A stretch of 64,000 nt of DNA from Paenibacillus sp. SYP-B3998 (GTDB lineage: Bacteria; Bacillota; Bacilli; Paenibacillales; NBRC-103111), in NCBI RefSeq assembly GCF_010820665.1, contig NZ_JAAIKC010000010.1:184838-248837 (forward strand). The letters are read 5' to 3'. The translations under genes were made by a program, and so were the position numbers. Below the pieces are notes generated by a model. It worked only from the letters and a program-made list of their open reading frames with translations, searched no databases and had not been told where the DNA came from. How positions within the stretch are numbered: position 1 is the stretch's first letter; every line of letters begins with the position of its first letter. Shown here one piece after another: positions 1-8,093 of the stretch.

Positions 1-917
1 GGCGTTAGATCTCTCAATTTTAGAGCCATACAAAATGCTTGATGCCATTTATCTGCGTAACAATCAGAAATAATAGCACTCTCTGTCAACTGTTTTAATC
101 TTCCTAATGTAGAGGATTCATGTATACCTGATTGAATGGACAATAACCGAATCCCGTTTACAATAGGAATATAAGCGCCATATTTGATATCGAAGCCACC
201 AGCATCTTCACCGAAACGTTCTGTGATGAGATGACCGAATAACCCTAATGAAATTTTATGATGCAGTGTATTAGACAACAGATAGGTGAGTATACCGGGG
301 TGTTCCTTAACATAGGTTAAGAAATTATCCCGAAGTCGATCCACTAGACATTTATCCCCATAAATACAGCGCATATCAGCCAAAATTAACAAATAACGCA
401 CGTTTTCCCAATCCGGCTCTTCAAACCACTCCATCATCATTAAGTTATAGTGTCCAAATGGTTTTCTCCATTGCTTATTGCTTGCAATGACATTACCTTG
501 ACAAGGCGGATAACCAAGCACATCTAAGCCCTGAAGTATACAATTCACTAGTCGAGTAAAGTAAAGCTCTAGCTCTTCCTTCGAATAATCGACGCTATCG
601 GCATAGATCAATCCATTGTCTTGATCACTCCAAAGTGTCTGTTCTCTTCTCCCTCCACTACCAAACAAAATGAATGCATATGGGACAGGCGGCTTCCCAT
701 GTCCTTCATCTTCTAACATGTGTTCAGCCAATTGAATCGTTCTGTGAATTAATGAATCGTGGACTTCATTCACTCTCTCACCAAGCTCAAGTGAATGAGA
801 TAAAAGGAGATGCTCCCGAAACCTCTCATGCACTTGATCTCTGGTTATTCGCATCTCATCGAACTGCTCCGATAAATGAATGCGTTCCAAGATCTGTTCC
901 ACTGAGAGACGTTTCAT
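1..917 (-). CDS. DUF294 GlnD-like putative nucleotidyltransferase (3' end outside window)
   Basis: The ORF reads leftward from an ATG at 917, preceded by AAGGGG, and runs off the window edge, so at least 305 residues are visible. After a helical N-terminus it carries a nucleotidyltransferase signature, GSGGRREQTLWSDQDNGLIY (about residues 67-86), of the GlnD/DUF294 type. The later YGDKCLVDRLRDNF and ITERFGEDAGGFDIKYGAYI stretches fit the DUF294 C-terminal domain. It starts 47 bases after amt and is probably co-transcribed with it. By family it may modify or sense a partner in nitrogen metabolism, but no substrate is known and this is inference. No CBS domains are visible in the part present. 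Confidence 0.85.
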   Translation of the reverse strand, partial: MKRLSVEQILERIHLSEQFDEMRITRDQVHERFREHLLLSHSLELGERVNEVHDSLIHRTIQLAEHMLEDEGHGKPPVPYAFILFGSGGRREQTLWSDQDNGLIYADSVDYSKEELELYFTRLVNCILQGLDVLGYPPCQGNVIASNKQWRKPFGHYNLMMMEWFEEPDWENVRYLLILADMRCIYGDKCLVDRLRDNFLTYVKEHPGILTYLLSNTLHHKISLGLFGHLITERFGEDAGGFDIKYGAYIPIVNGIRLLSIQSGIHESSTLGRLKQLTESAIISDCYADKWHQAFCMALKLRDLT

Positions 918-964
918 GTTGCATCCCCTTTACATTAGTAATAAGTGTGTAGGTATTAGAAGTA

Positions 965-2350
965 TTACATGGATACGCCGTTTTGACTTGCTTTTTTCAT
1001 TTGTTCAGGATATCCATAAGAACCATGTTCAGATAAATCCAGACCAATAATTTCCTCTTCTTCCGTAACACGCAAACCTACTGTCACTTTAATAATACCT
1101 AGGACAATGAAGGAAAGTGCAAGCACGAATGCGAGGGTCCCGAAAACACCCAGCGCTTGAATCCCCAATTGGTGGAACCCGCCACCATAAAATAATCCCG
1201 AGCCACCAACACCGACCTTTGCCGAAAGCTCAGGAGTGGCGAACAAACCTGTTGAAAGCGTACCCCATATCCCGGCAATACCGTGTACGGAAAAAGCATA
1301 GATCGGGTCATCAACACCAGCTTTTTCAAACCATTGTGCCGTAAAGAAGGTTACAATTCCTGCAACAGCACCGATAACAATAGCAGCCCAAGTATCTACA
1401 AAAGCACAGGCTGCTGTGATGGCAACAAGCGCAGCGAGAACACCATTTAGCATACTTGGAATATCTGCTTTCCCAAAATACATCCAAGAAATAATTAATG
1501 CGGCAACCCCACCTGCTGCTGCTGCCATATTTGTCGTTAATGCAATGTAACCAAAGAACCCGTCACCCATCGCACTAAGTGTACTACCTGGATTGAATCC
1601 GAACCAGCCGATCCAGAGGATTATTACCCCAAGAACAGATAATACTTGGTTGTGACCTGGAATTAAGTTAGGCGTTTTATCTTTATTGTATTTGCCAATG
1701 CGTGGTTTTAATAGAATGGTCGCGACGAGAGCTGCTGTCGCGCCTTGAAGATGGACAACGGTTGAACCCGCGAAATCTTGCATACCCAATTTACTCAACC
1801 AGCCGCCGCCCCAAACCCAATGAGCTACGATCGGATAAATAACGACTGTGAACAAAATACCGAAAAGAAAATATACAGGGAGTTTCGCTCTTTCGGCAAA
1901 TCCCCCCCATGCAATGGCTAAGGATACACCTGCGAAAGCAAGTTGAAATAAGAATTTGATACCAATAGGTACATCAGATGCAGACAAAGAACCAAATGCT
2001 GCCGTAGCTTGATCCTCTAATCCAGAAACGAAGAATCCAGTAGTTCCGAAAAACGCATTTCCGTCTCCGAATGCGAAACCAAATCCTACAGCCCAGAAAG
2101 CAATCGCACATAAACCGAATGTTAGAATTGTTTTACCTGCTACGTGTCCAGCATTTTTCATTCTAGTCGATCCTGCTTCCAATAAAGCAAAACCTGCTTG
2201 CATGAAGATTACTAAGATGGCAGCCAACATGACCCATACCGCATCAATTGCGCTTTGCAATTGAGGGATTGTAGCTTCATCTGCTGCAAACGCGAGAGTA
2301 GGGAACAATAACGCCACAATGCCGAAAGCTAACATCATTTTTTTAGCCAT
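965..2350 (-). CDS. amt: Ammonium transporter, Amt/Rh family
   Basis: 461-residue membrane protein that carries NH4+/NH3 across the cytoplasmic membrane. The ATG at 2350 (MAKKMMLAFG) is preferred over the 28-codon longer frame because AGGGAG lies just before it and a signal-peptide-like segment ending in LAFA follows directly. About eleven membrane segments are visible. Amt hallmarks include the DFAGSTVVHLQGATAAL stretch and the conserved pore histidine in FSVHGIAG. The cytoplasmic tail EEEEIIGLDLSEHG is the segment that contacts PII proteins in this family. No glnK/PII gene is adjacent; a DUF294 nucleotidyltransferase follows instead. The promoter and a GlnR/TnrA box upstream point to nitrogen-limited expression. 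Confidence 0.96.
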   Translation of the reverse strand: MAKKMMLAFGIVALLFPTLAFAADEATIPQLQSAIDAVWVMLAAILVIFMQAGFALLEAGSTRMKNAGHVAGKTILTFGLCAIAFWAVGFGFAFGDGNAFFGTTGFFVSGLEDQATAAFGSLSASDVPIGIKFLFQLAFAGVSLAIAWGGFAERAKLPVYFLFGILFTVVIYPIVAHWVWGGGWLSKLGMQDFAGSTVVHLQGATAALVATILLKPRIGKYNKDKTPNLIPGHNQVLSVLGVIILWIGWFGFNPGSTLSAMGDGFFGYIALTTNMAAAAGGVAALIISWMYFGKADIPSMLNGVLAALVAITAACAFVDTWAAIVIGAVAGIVTFFTAQWFEKAGVDDPIYAFSVHGIAGIWGTLSTGLFATPELSAKVGVGGSGLFYGGGFHQLGIQALGVFGTLAFVLALSFIVLGIIKVTVGLRVTEEEEIIGLDLSEHGSYGYPEQMKKASQNGVSM

Positions 2351-2367
2351 ACAACCACTCCCTATAA

Positions 2368-2384
2368 TGTTATATTTACTGACA
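2368..2384. promoter_or_regulatory. GlnR/TnrA-type operator in the amt leader
   Basis: TGTTATATTTACTGACA matches the 17-base GlnR/TnrA consensus TGTNA-N7-TNACA exactly, with an AT-rich centre. It lies between the amt promoter and start codon, about 15-31 bases downstream of the predicted transcription start, a position that would suit repression. Confidence 0.75.
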
Positions 2385-2405
2385 TACAATGAAACTCTTA
2401 GTGTC

Positions 2406-2434
2406 ATTATATACACGTGAATGTCGTTTGACAA
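2406..2434 (-). promoter_or_regulatory. Sigma-A promoter of amt
   Basis: On the minus strand TTGTCA (2429-2434) and TATAAT (2406-2411) are separated by exactly 17 bases. The predicted transcription start is near 2399, giving a leader of about 50 bases. Confidence 0.7.
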
Positions 2435-2654
2435 TAGAATTTTCTCTGAAAATTAGAAAAAAAAGAAAAATAAGCTCACATGAACCATACATAATTCGTC
2501 TTTCCATTCATATAGAAGCATTTCTTCAGTAAACTGGGTGTATTACCCATCCAAAGCCCAACAAGCATCACGTTTGACTGTACGGTTTAGAATCAGTTAT
2601 CATGAGTCTTAGAAGTAGATTTTGTACATAACATGGAGTAGAGGTGAATTTGTA

Positions 2655-3095
2655 ATGGGGAATGAAGTGCTTTATAAAATCGGGGAATTAGCTCGGCTAG
2701 CCGATGTCAGTCCTCGAACCATTGATTACTACACCAAGTTGGGCTTGATCGAACCTGAGAAAAGATCAGACACGAATTACCGACTGTATAGTGATGAGAC
2801 CTTAAATCGGCTCAAACGTATTGAATCGATGAAGACCGAGAAATATACGTTAGAAGAAATCAAAGCGAATTTACAGCAAATGAATAAAGTTTCTCGTGAC
2901 GATGCGGTGAGAGATAAGCTAACATCAATCCAACTTCATTTAGAACAACTAATGAAAGAAGCTAAAGAACTTGGGCCCATTATGCAGCAACTTAAACCGA
3001 ACCAGTTGAAGAAACTTTCAAAAATTTTAACGCAGCCAACAGCCGCCTGTATTGAAGCGCTTATTGTTCTTCTAGGTAAAAATCCGTTCTCATAA
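2655..3095 (+). CDS. MerR-family transcriptional regulator
   Basis: 146 residues. The ATG at 2655 (MGNEVLYKIGELA) follows GAGGTG at 2641; an earlier in-frame start lacks a ribosome site. The N-terminal winged helix-turn-helix reads YKIGELARLADVSPRTIDYYTKLGLIEPEKR, with the usual NYRLYSDETLNRLKRI wing. A coiled-coil stretch follows, and the C-terminus has no cysteine or aromatic effector motif I can name. Its stop overlaps the region of the next ribosome site, and the YugP-like gene starts 21 bases later, so the two are probably one unit. The effector is unknown. Confidence 0.88.
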   Translation: MGNEVLYKIGELARLADVSPRTIDYYTKLGLIEPEKRSDTNYRLYSDETLNRLKRIESMKTEKYTLEEIKANLQQMNKVSRDDAVRDKLTSIQLHLEQLMKEAKELGPIMQQLKPNQLKKLSKILTQPTAACIEALIVLLGKNPFS

Positions 3096-3116
3096 TGAAA
3101 TACGGAGGCATGCATA

Positions 3117-3804
3117 ATGTTTTTTCACCCAATGGATTTTCTCATTATTATTGCATTCGGACTTCCTTGTGGGCTTCATTCCGAGTTCGTGGGACGTTTA
3201 ACAAATGGTCCGAGGTTCCCATTTATTCAGGGATGACCGGGACTCAAGCAGCTAGAAGAATGTTGGATGCTAATGGACTTTACGACGTCCCTGTAGAAGC
3301 TGTTCCCGGCTCACTGTCTGACCATTATGACCCAACGGCTAGAGTAGTGAGACTGTCGGAGCCCGTTTTCTATCAAAGCTCCATATCTGCCGTGTCAGTC
3401 GCGTATCACGAGGTTGGTCATGCCTTTCAGCACAAGGTGCAATATCCAATGCTCGTCATGAGACACCAAATGTTCCCTGTCGTTAACTTCGCTTCTGGCG
3501 TTGCTCCCTTTCTGATCTTAGCAGGATTCTTATTTCAACAAGTTCCTTGGTTGCTTGGAATCGGCATTATATTCTTTGCCGCAGCCGTTGAATTCAACTC
3601 ATTACCCTGCCAGTTGAATTCAACGTCAGTTCACGAGCGCGTGAATTGATGATTGCCGAGGGCTTCATTTCCAACGAGGAAGAACGCGGGGTAGCGAAAG
3701 TTCTTAATGCCGCGGCACTCACGTACGTAGCAGCAGCCTTAATCTCAGTTCTTGAGCTTCTGAAATATATGATGATCTTTAACAATCGCAGCAATGATGA
3801 CTAA
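3117..3804 (+). pseudogene. YugP-type zinc metallopeptidase, broken by two frameshifts
   Basis: The translation resembles the neutral zinc metallopeptidase family of B. subtilis YugP (about 225 residues): MFFHPMDFLIIIAFGL, then TGTQAARRMLDANGLYDVPV, the zinc-binding AYHEVGHAFQHK, and a C-terminus ending LNAAALTYVAAALISVLELL. These pieces lie in different frames. One base appears missing near 3163-3170 (after IIIAFGL) and another near 3596-3600 (between AAAVEF and QLITLPVEF). Restoring one base at each point gives a continuous family-like protein ending at 3804. GGAGG at 3104 supports the start at 3117. Either a true recent pseudogene or two sequencing errors. Confidence 0.8.
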
Positions 3805-3810
3805 ATAACA

Positions 3811-3857
3811 AAAAGCTTTCCTTTTGTGCTCTCAGGCGCACAGAAGGAAAGCTTTTA
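3811..3857. terminator. Bidirectional terminator between yugP-like gene and LysR gene
   Basis: AAAAGCTTTCCTTTTGTGC pairs with GCACAGAAGGAAAGCTTTT, giving a long stem flanked by A and T tracts between two convergent genes. Confidence 0.9.
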
Positions 3858-3869
3858 TTGTTATCCAGT

Positions 3870-4757
3870 TTATTCATTGAAATATTCATGCAGGAAACGT
3901 CGGAACACCTCAGCCACCAATGGTAGCTTTTCACCACTTCGACTAATCAAGCCCACAGTTCGAGTTACTTGAGGATCCGTCACCCGAATTTTAGCCGGCT
4001 GCATCTTACCGCCCTCCATAAGAGCCATCGAAGGCAGCAAACTTACACCCATTCCTGCTGCAACAAGCCCTCGAATCGTATCCGTCTCTTCGCCCTCGAA
4101 TGCAATCTTCGGTACGAATCCAGCTTTTAAGCATGCCTCCATCACGATCGAACGCAAGGTGTATTCTTCACTGAACATAACAAACGATTCATTCTTGAGC
4201 TGCTCTAATCGAATCGAAGTATACTCAGCTAATATATGGTTCGAAGGCAAGATTGCGTATAATTCTTCAGTTAGTAATATTTCGCCTGTGACATGTTCAT
4301 GTTTTTCAGGGAAGGGAGAAATGAATGCTAAATCAATCTCCCCTTTAGTAACGTCACGAATCAAACTGGTATATGTTCCTTGGCGCAGCCTAAATTTGAC
4401 GTTGGGGTGATCTTTTTTGAAAGCAGCCACCACGGAAGGAAGTAAATTAATGACTAAACTGTGGGGAAAGCCGATGCGAATCTCTCCAGCCTCCGGATCA
4501 AGAAATTCATGGATTTCTCCTACCGCTCGCTCTAGCTCCGTAAGAATGCCCTCAACTCTACTCAAGAACAAATGTCCGACCGAGGTAAGGTGCAGGTTAC
4601 GACCTTTTTGTACAAACAAGTTAACGCCCAGCTCTTCTTCCAACAAATGAATTTGACGACTCACGGCTGATTGAGCAACATGAAGCTCCTCAGAAGCTTG
4701 TGTGACATGCTGTTTCCTTGCTACTTTTACAAAATACAGTAGTTGTCTTAACTCCAC
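3870..4757 (-). CDS. LysR-family regulator, GltC-like
   Basis: 295 residues, the normal LysR length. The N-terminal HTH reads MELRQLLYFVKVARKQHVTQ through AQSAVSRQIHLLEEELGVNLF. The effector domain (about 90-290) contains GEIRIGFPHSLVINLLPSVV and GLVAAGMGVSLLPS. Residue for residue it resembles B. subtilis GltC, the activator of glutamate synthase, more than other LysR proteins I remember. However, gltAB is not here; the gene is divergent from tpx, with about 160 bases between the starts. Target genes are therefore uncertain and could include tpx. Paenibacilli usually carry several GltC-like paralogues. Confidence 0.88.
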   Translation of the reverse strand: MELRQLLYFVKVARKQHVTQASEELHVAQSAVSRQIHLLEEELGVNLFVQKGRNLHLTSVGHLFLSRVEGILTELERAVGEIHEFLDPEAGEIRIGFPHSLVINLLPSVVAAFKKDHPNVKFRLRQGTYTSLIRDVTKGEIDLAFISPFPEKHEHVTGEILLTEELYAILPSNHILAEYTSIRLEQLKNESFVMFSEEYTLRSIVMEACLKAGFVPKIAFEGEETDTIRGLVAAGMGVSLLPSMALMEGGKMQPAKIRVTDPQVTRTVGLISRSGEKLPLVAEVFRRFLHEYFNE

Positions 4758-4838
4758 GCCATAAATCCTCCAACTTCTACGTCTTTCGAAACCGTTAACT
4801 CAGCTGCTACGGATCTAATTATAGCTCTACACCAACGA

Positions 4839-4869
4839 TTGGACAACCTAACTTGAAAAAGCTTATAAT
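4839..4869 (+). promoter_or_regulatory. Candidate promoter of tpx
   Basis: TTGGAC at 4839 and TATAAT at 4864 are 19 bases apart (TGGACA gives 18). It sits about 45 bases before the tpx start, next to the divergent LysR gene, so the regulator could act here. Confidence 0.5.
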
Positions 4870-4916
4870 AAAAATGTTGATATCTAGCATGGAAAATAGA
4901 GGAGGAAACAGTACTC

Positions 4917-5435
4917 ATGGCACAAGAACGTACAGGTGTTGCTACCTTTAAAAGCAATCCGATTACACTCGTAGGCCCCGAAGTTAAAGTTGGAGACAAA
5001 GCTCCTGACTTTAAAGTCAACAAAGATTTATTGAATCAAGTTTCCCTCGCAGACTATGCAGGAAAAGTTAAGCTGATCAGTGTTGTTCCGTCCCTGGATA
5101 CAGGGGTTTGCGATGCTCAAACTCGTCGTTTCAACGAAGAAGCAGCCGGCCTTGGCGACAACGTAGCTGTACTAACCATCAGCGTTGACCTTCCTTTTGC
5201 ACAATCCCGCTGGTGCGGTGCTGCTGGAATTGACAAAGTAATTACTTTGTCGGACTACAAAACAAAATCTTTCGGAGAAGCATATGGCGTTCTGATCAAA
5301 GAACTTCAGCTTGATATGCGTTCGATCTTTGTTATTGATGCTAATGACACTGTGCAATATGTAGAATACCTAAGCGAAATGACTGCTCACCCTAACTACG
5401 AAGCAGCTGTAGAAGCTGTAAAGAAACTTGTATAA
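4917..5435 (+). CDS. tpx: Thiol peroxidase, atypical 2-Cys peroxiredoxin
   Basis: 172 residues, the usual Tpx length. It reduces hydrogen and alkyl peroxides in the cytoplasm using thioredoxin. The peroxidatic cysteine is C65 in PSLDTGVCDAQTRRF and the resolving cysteine is C100 in SRWCGAAG, the spacing expected for Tpx. The start ATG follows GGAGGAAAC. It is monocistronic, with a terminator after the stop, and divergent from a LysR regulator. Confidence 0.96.
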   Translation: MAQERTGVATFKSNPITLVGPEVKVGDKAPDFKVNKDLLNQVSLADYAGKVKLISVVPSLDTGVCDAQTRRFNEEAAGLGDNVAVLTISVDLPFAQSRWCGAAGIDKVITLSDYKTKSFGEAYGVLIKELQLDMRSIFVIDANDTVQYVEYLSEMTAHPNYEAAVEAVKKLV

Positions 5436-5450
5436 TTTATAGAGATAAAT

Positions 5451-5487
5451 AAAACAGCAAGGAGGCCTAGCTTCCCTGCTGTTTTTT
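5451..5487. terminator. Terminator after tpx
   Basis: AAAACAGCAAGGAGG and CTTCCCTGCTGTTTTTT form a stem with A and T tracts. The convergent DUF1499-like gene ends immediately at 5488, so it probably serves both. Confidence 0.85.
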
Positions 5488-5877
5488 CTAACCATCAATT
5501 TTATATGAGGCAAGCTTACGATCCAATTGTTTATAAATATCTATAATCGTACGATAATTCGAGCCCAAATCTCCCATAGAACCGCGTGAAGCAGAGTAAA
5601 TGTCAACGGCTGTTTTTACAGGGTTAATCCCAAACAAGGTCAATGTAACATCTTGTGTTCTACCTAGCACTGTACGACGTTCGGCAAGAATTTCCCCGAC
5701 ACTCTGAACTTCATGAAGAAGCTTGTACCCCGGTGTTTTCTTCAGTACGGCAGTAACTTCTTCCCATACCTGTTCCTTAGGAAGCTTATAGTACCTTGTT
5801 TTGAGCAATGGATCTCTGGCTTTATCTCCGGTCGTTTCGTGACTACGAACCAATCCAATCAAAGTTCTCTTTAGCAA
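5488..5877 (-). CDS. DUF1499-like protein
   Basis: 129 residues from a TTG start, preceded on the minus strand by a GGGGGG ribosome site with 8-base spacing. The sequence ends in SASRGSMGDLGSNYRTIIDIYKQLD, resembling the conserved C-terminal motif of DUF1499 proteins (an S-R-x-G-x-S-D-L-G-x-N-x-x-R pattern). No signal peptide or membrane segment is visible, so it is probably cytoplasmic. Function is unknown; the family assignment rests on this motif and the length. Confidence 0.7.
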   Translation of the reverse strand: MLKRTLIGLVRSHETTGDKARDPLLKTRYYKLPKEQVWEEVTAVLKKTPGYKLLHEVQSVGEILAERRTVLGRTQDVTLTLFGINPVKTAVDIYSASRGSMGDLGSNYRTIIDIYKQLDRKLASYKIDG

Positions 5878-6012
5878 AAGCTTTTCCCCCCTTCAATGAA
5901 GTGTATGGACCGTTTGCCATTTCTACACTATTTTCTATCTTACCACTGTTTAACCTCAAGAAAAAGAGGGAAAGTAAAATGCCTTCGGAAATGAAGGATC
6001 CGCTCAACTAAA

Positions 6013-6051
6013 TGAAAAAAAAGCAGCGGATGAACTTCATCCCTGCTTTTC
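6013..6051 (-). terminator. Terminator after mntH
   Basis: On the minus strand AAAAGCAGGGATGA pairs with TCATCCGCTGCTTTTTTTT, just downstream of the mntH stop. Confidence 0.85.
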
Positions 6052-6066
6052 TCACATAAAAGACCT

Positions 6067-7413
6067 TTATTTAAATAGAGTTCCATAAAGTAAATAGACA
6101 TTCAGTGCTGCGATAATAACAGCTACAACCCAACTCAGTATGACCATCCATCGTGGAGCTACGAGTACTCCCATCTTTTTTCGATCCGATGTAAATTTGA
6201 CTAGCGGGATAACAGCAAAAGATAATTGTAAGGATAAAATAACTTGGCTGAGCACGAGTAGATCTGTCGCACCGCGCTCTCCATAAATACTGATGACGAT
6301 AACCGCAGGAATAATCGCGATTAAACGAGTAATTAATCGCCGTAACCAAGGCGTGAGTCGAATATTCAGAAAGCCTTCCATAACAATCTGACCAGCTAAG
6401 GTACCTGTCAGCGTCGAATTTTGTCCTGAAGCCAGAAGCGCCACCCCGAATAAAATGCTCGCTGCCCCTGTTCCAAGCATTGGACCTAGCAGCTTGTATG
6501 CATCTTGAATTTCTGCTACTTCTTGACCCACCGAATGAAAAGCCGCTGCGGCGAGTATAAGAATAGCCGCATTAACGAATAGCGCCAACATTAACGCCAC
6601 CGTAGAATCAATTGTAGCGAATTTAATCGCTGAACGTTTACCTTCTACCGTTTGTTCAATCTTACGAGTTTGAACAATGGACGAATGTAAGTATAAATTA
6701 TGAGGCATTACTGTAGCACCTAGAATACCTAACGCGATATACAGCATAGATGGATTTGTTATAATTTGAGTTGTAGGAATAAATCCAGCAGCTACCGCTT
6801 TAAAGTCAGGGTGAGAAAAAATAATTTCGAATACAAAACATAATGCGATGAGAACAATTAAACTAATAACCAGCGCTTCAATGTAACGGAAGCCCTTTTT
6901 TTGGAGCATGAGCACCAAGAGAACATCTAATGCAGTAAGTATGACCCCATAAATAAGAGGTATGCCAAACAATAAGTTCAAAGCAATTGCGGCCCCAATT
7001 ACTTCCGCTAAATCACACGCGGCAATGGCTAGCTCACACAAAATCCAAAGCCCAAATGAGACCGGCTTGCTATAATGATCACGGCACGCCTGTGCCAAGT
7101 CTCTTCCAGTAACAATCCCCAGACGACCGGATAATGCTTGCAGGAGAATGGCCATTAAATTAGAAATTAAAATAACTGATAATAACGTATATCCGAATTG
7201 CGACCCACCTGCTAACGCAGTAGCCCAGTTACCCGGGTCCATATATCCAACAGCTACGAGATACCCAGGTCCAACAAAAGCAAGTAATTTCCGGAAAAAA
7301 CTTGCTTTTTTCGGTACATGTAAACTATGATGCACTTCAGGCAAGCTAGGCATGGTAGAAGTCCTTTTCCAGCCGCTCGGTTCCTGCTCAGGCTTCTTGT
7401 AAGCCACTTCCAT
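6067..7413 (-). CDS. mntH: Nramp-family divalent metal (Mn2+) transporter
   Basis: 448 residues with about eleven membrane segments, normal for MntH. It imports Mn2+ with protons through the cytoplasmic membrane. The metal-binding DPGN motif is at 59-62 ([15 protein letters not shown]), and the second conserved MPHN motif ([13 protein letters not shown]) lies in the middle of the protein. A long N-terminal cytoplasmic stretch of about 40 residues is a little longer than usual. The ATG follows AGAAGG. Upstream is a promoter-like TATAAT (7470-7475) with an MntR-like box just downstream of it, so repression by Mn2+-MntR is likely. A TerC/YkoY exporter with a Mn riboswitch elsewhere in the window is its functional opposite. 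Confidence 0.95.
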   Translation of the reverse strand: MEVAYKKPEQEPSGWKRTSTMPSLPEVHHSLHVPKKASFFRKLLAFVGPGYLVAVGYMDPGNWATALAGGSQFGYTLLSVILISNLMAILLQALSGRLGIVTGRDLAQACRDHYSKPVSFGLWILCELAIAACDLAEVIGAAIALNLLFGIPLIYGVILTALDVLLVLMLQKKGFRYIEALVISLIVLIALCFVFEIIFSHPDFKAVAAGFIPTTQIITNPSMLYIALGILGATVMPHNLYLHSSIVQTRKIEQTVEGKRSAIKFATIDSTVALMLALFVNAAILILAAAAFHSVGQEVAEIQDAYKLLGPMLGTGAASILFGVALLASGQNSTLTGTLAGQIVMEGFLNIRLTPWLRRLITRLIAIIPAVIVISIYGERGATDLLVLSQVILSLQLSFAVIPLVKFTSDRKKMGVLVAPRWMVILSWVVAVIIAALNVYLLYGTLFK

Positions 7414-7442
7414 AGGATTACCTTCTTTCTCTTGACCAATAA

Positions 7443-7461
7443 TGTTGTTCAGGGGAAACTT
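7443..7461. promoter_or_regulatory. MntR-like box upstream of mntH
   Basis: Read on the minus strand, AAGTTTCCCCTGAACAACA resembles the MntR operators I recall from B. subtilis mnt genes (an AGTTTCCCTCATGCAAAA-like dyad). It lies about 30 bases before the mntH start, close to the predicted transcription start. Confidence 0.45.
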
Positions 7462-7527
7462 TTAAGTCTATTATACTACATAATTTTAAATTATGCTATA
7501 GGTAAAAATTTATGCCCATGAGGAAAT

Positions 7528-7547
7528 AAGTTTCCCTCAGGAAAAAC
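7528..7547. promoter_or_regulatory. Second MntR-like box, upstream of the GNAT gene
   Basis: AAGTTTCCCTCAGGAAAAAC has an inverted-repeat core (TTTCC-CTCA-GGAAA) and shares AAGTTTCCC with the mntH-proximal box. It lies about 50 bases before the GNAT ribosome site. Assignment is by resemblance only. Confidence 0.4.
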
Positions 7548-7598
7548 TCATACATCAAGGAATCTATAATTAACCCCATACTAAAGGAGTAGTTCCGT

Positions 7599-8093
7599 AT
7601 GATCATTCGACAAGCTTTAACAGAAACAGATGTTTTGAACGCTTTTGACATCGAGCAAACTGTCTATTCATCTGAAACAGCAGCATCATTAGAAGCTTTT
7701 ATGATGAGAAAAGAGAATTTCAGCCTTTATTTTCTTGTTGCAGAGACAAGTCATCGTCAGATCATCGGGGTAACTAATAGCGTTAAGCTCCAGCATATTC
7801 ATTTGACCGATGAAAGCATTAAGCAATCTACAGCATCTACTTTGGATGGTGCTTACTTATGTATCTTAACAATTGCTGTTCATCCTGCTCATCAACGGAA
7901 AGGCGTAGCCTCTTTACTCCTTCAACAAGTCATCCAACTAGCAAGGAGAGATCTTCTAAAAGGCATTGTGCTTATGTGCGAAGAACATTTAATTGAGTTT
8001 TACGAAAAACATGGATTTGTGTATATTTCCCCTTCAACTTCTGAGCACGGAGGGATTAAGTGGCACGAAATGAGCTTAATATGGGATGTCTAA
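7599..8093 (+). CDS. GNAT-family N-acetyltransferase
   Basis: 164 residues. The acetyl-CoA binding region is AYLCILTIAVHPAHQRKGVASLLLQQVIQLA (about residues 86-116), with the Q-R-K-G-V-A pyrophosphate loop, followed by FYEKHGFVYISPS, the typical motif B. The C-terminal KWHEMSLIW is common in uncharacterised small-molecule acetyltransferases. AAAGGAG precedes the ATG. It is divergent from mntH and may share Mn-dependent control. The acceptor substrate cannot be read from the sequence. Confidence 0.88.
   Translation: MIIRQALTETDVLNAFDIEQTVYSSETAASLEAFMMRKENFSLYFLVAETSHRQIIGVTNSVKLQHIHLTDESIKQSTASTLDGAYLCILTIAVHPAHQRKGVASLLLQQVIQLARRDLLKGIVLMCEEHLIEFYEKHGFVYISPSTSEHGGIKWHEMSLIWDV

Noticed and set aside
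674..952. Plus-strand ORF of 92 codons
   Set aside because: It is antisense to the DUF294 gene, whose protein has clear family motifs; no ribosome site.
3117..3804. Programmed ribosomal frameshifting in the yugP-like gene
   Set aside because: Two needed shifts, no slippery heptamer and no downstream stimulatory structure seen; mutation or sequence error is simpler.
5808..6011. Plus-strand ORF of 67 codons
   Set aside because: It overlaps the start of the DUF1499-like gene antisense and has no ribosome site or recognisable product.
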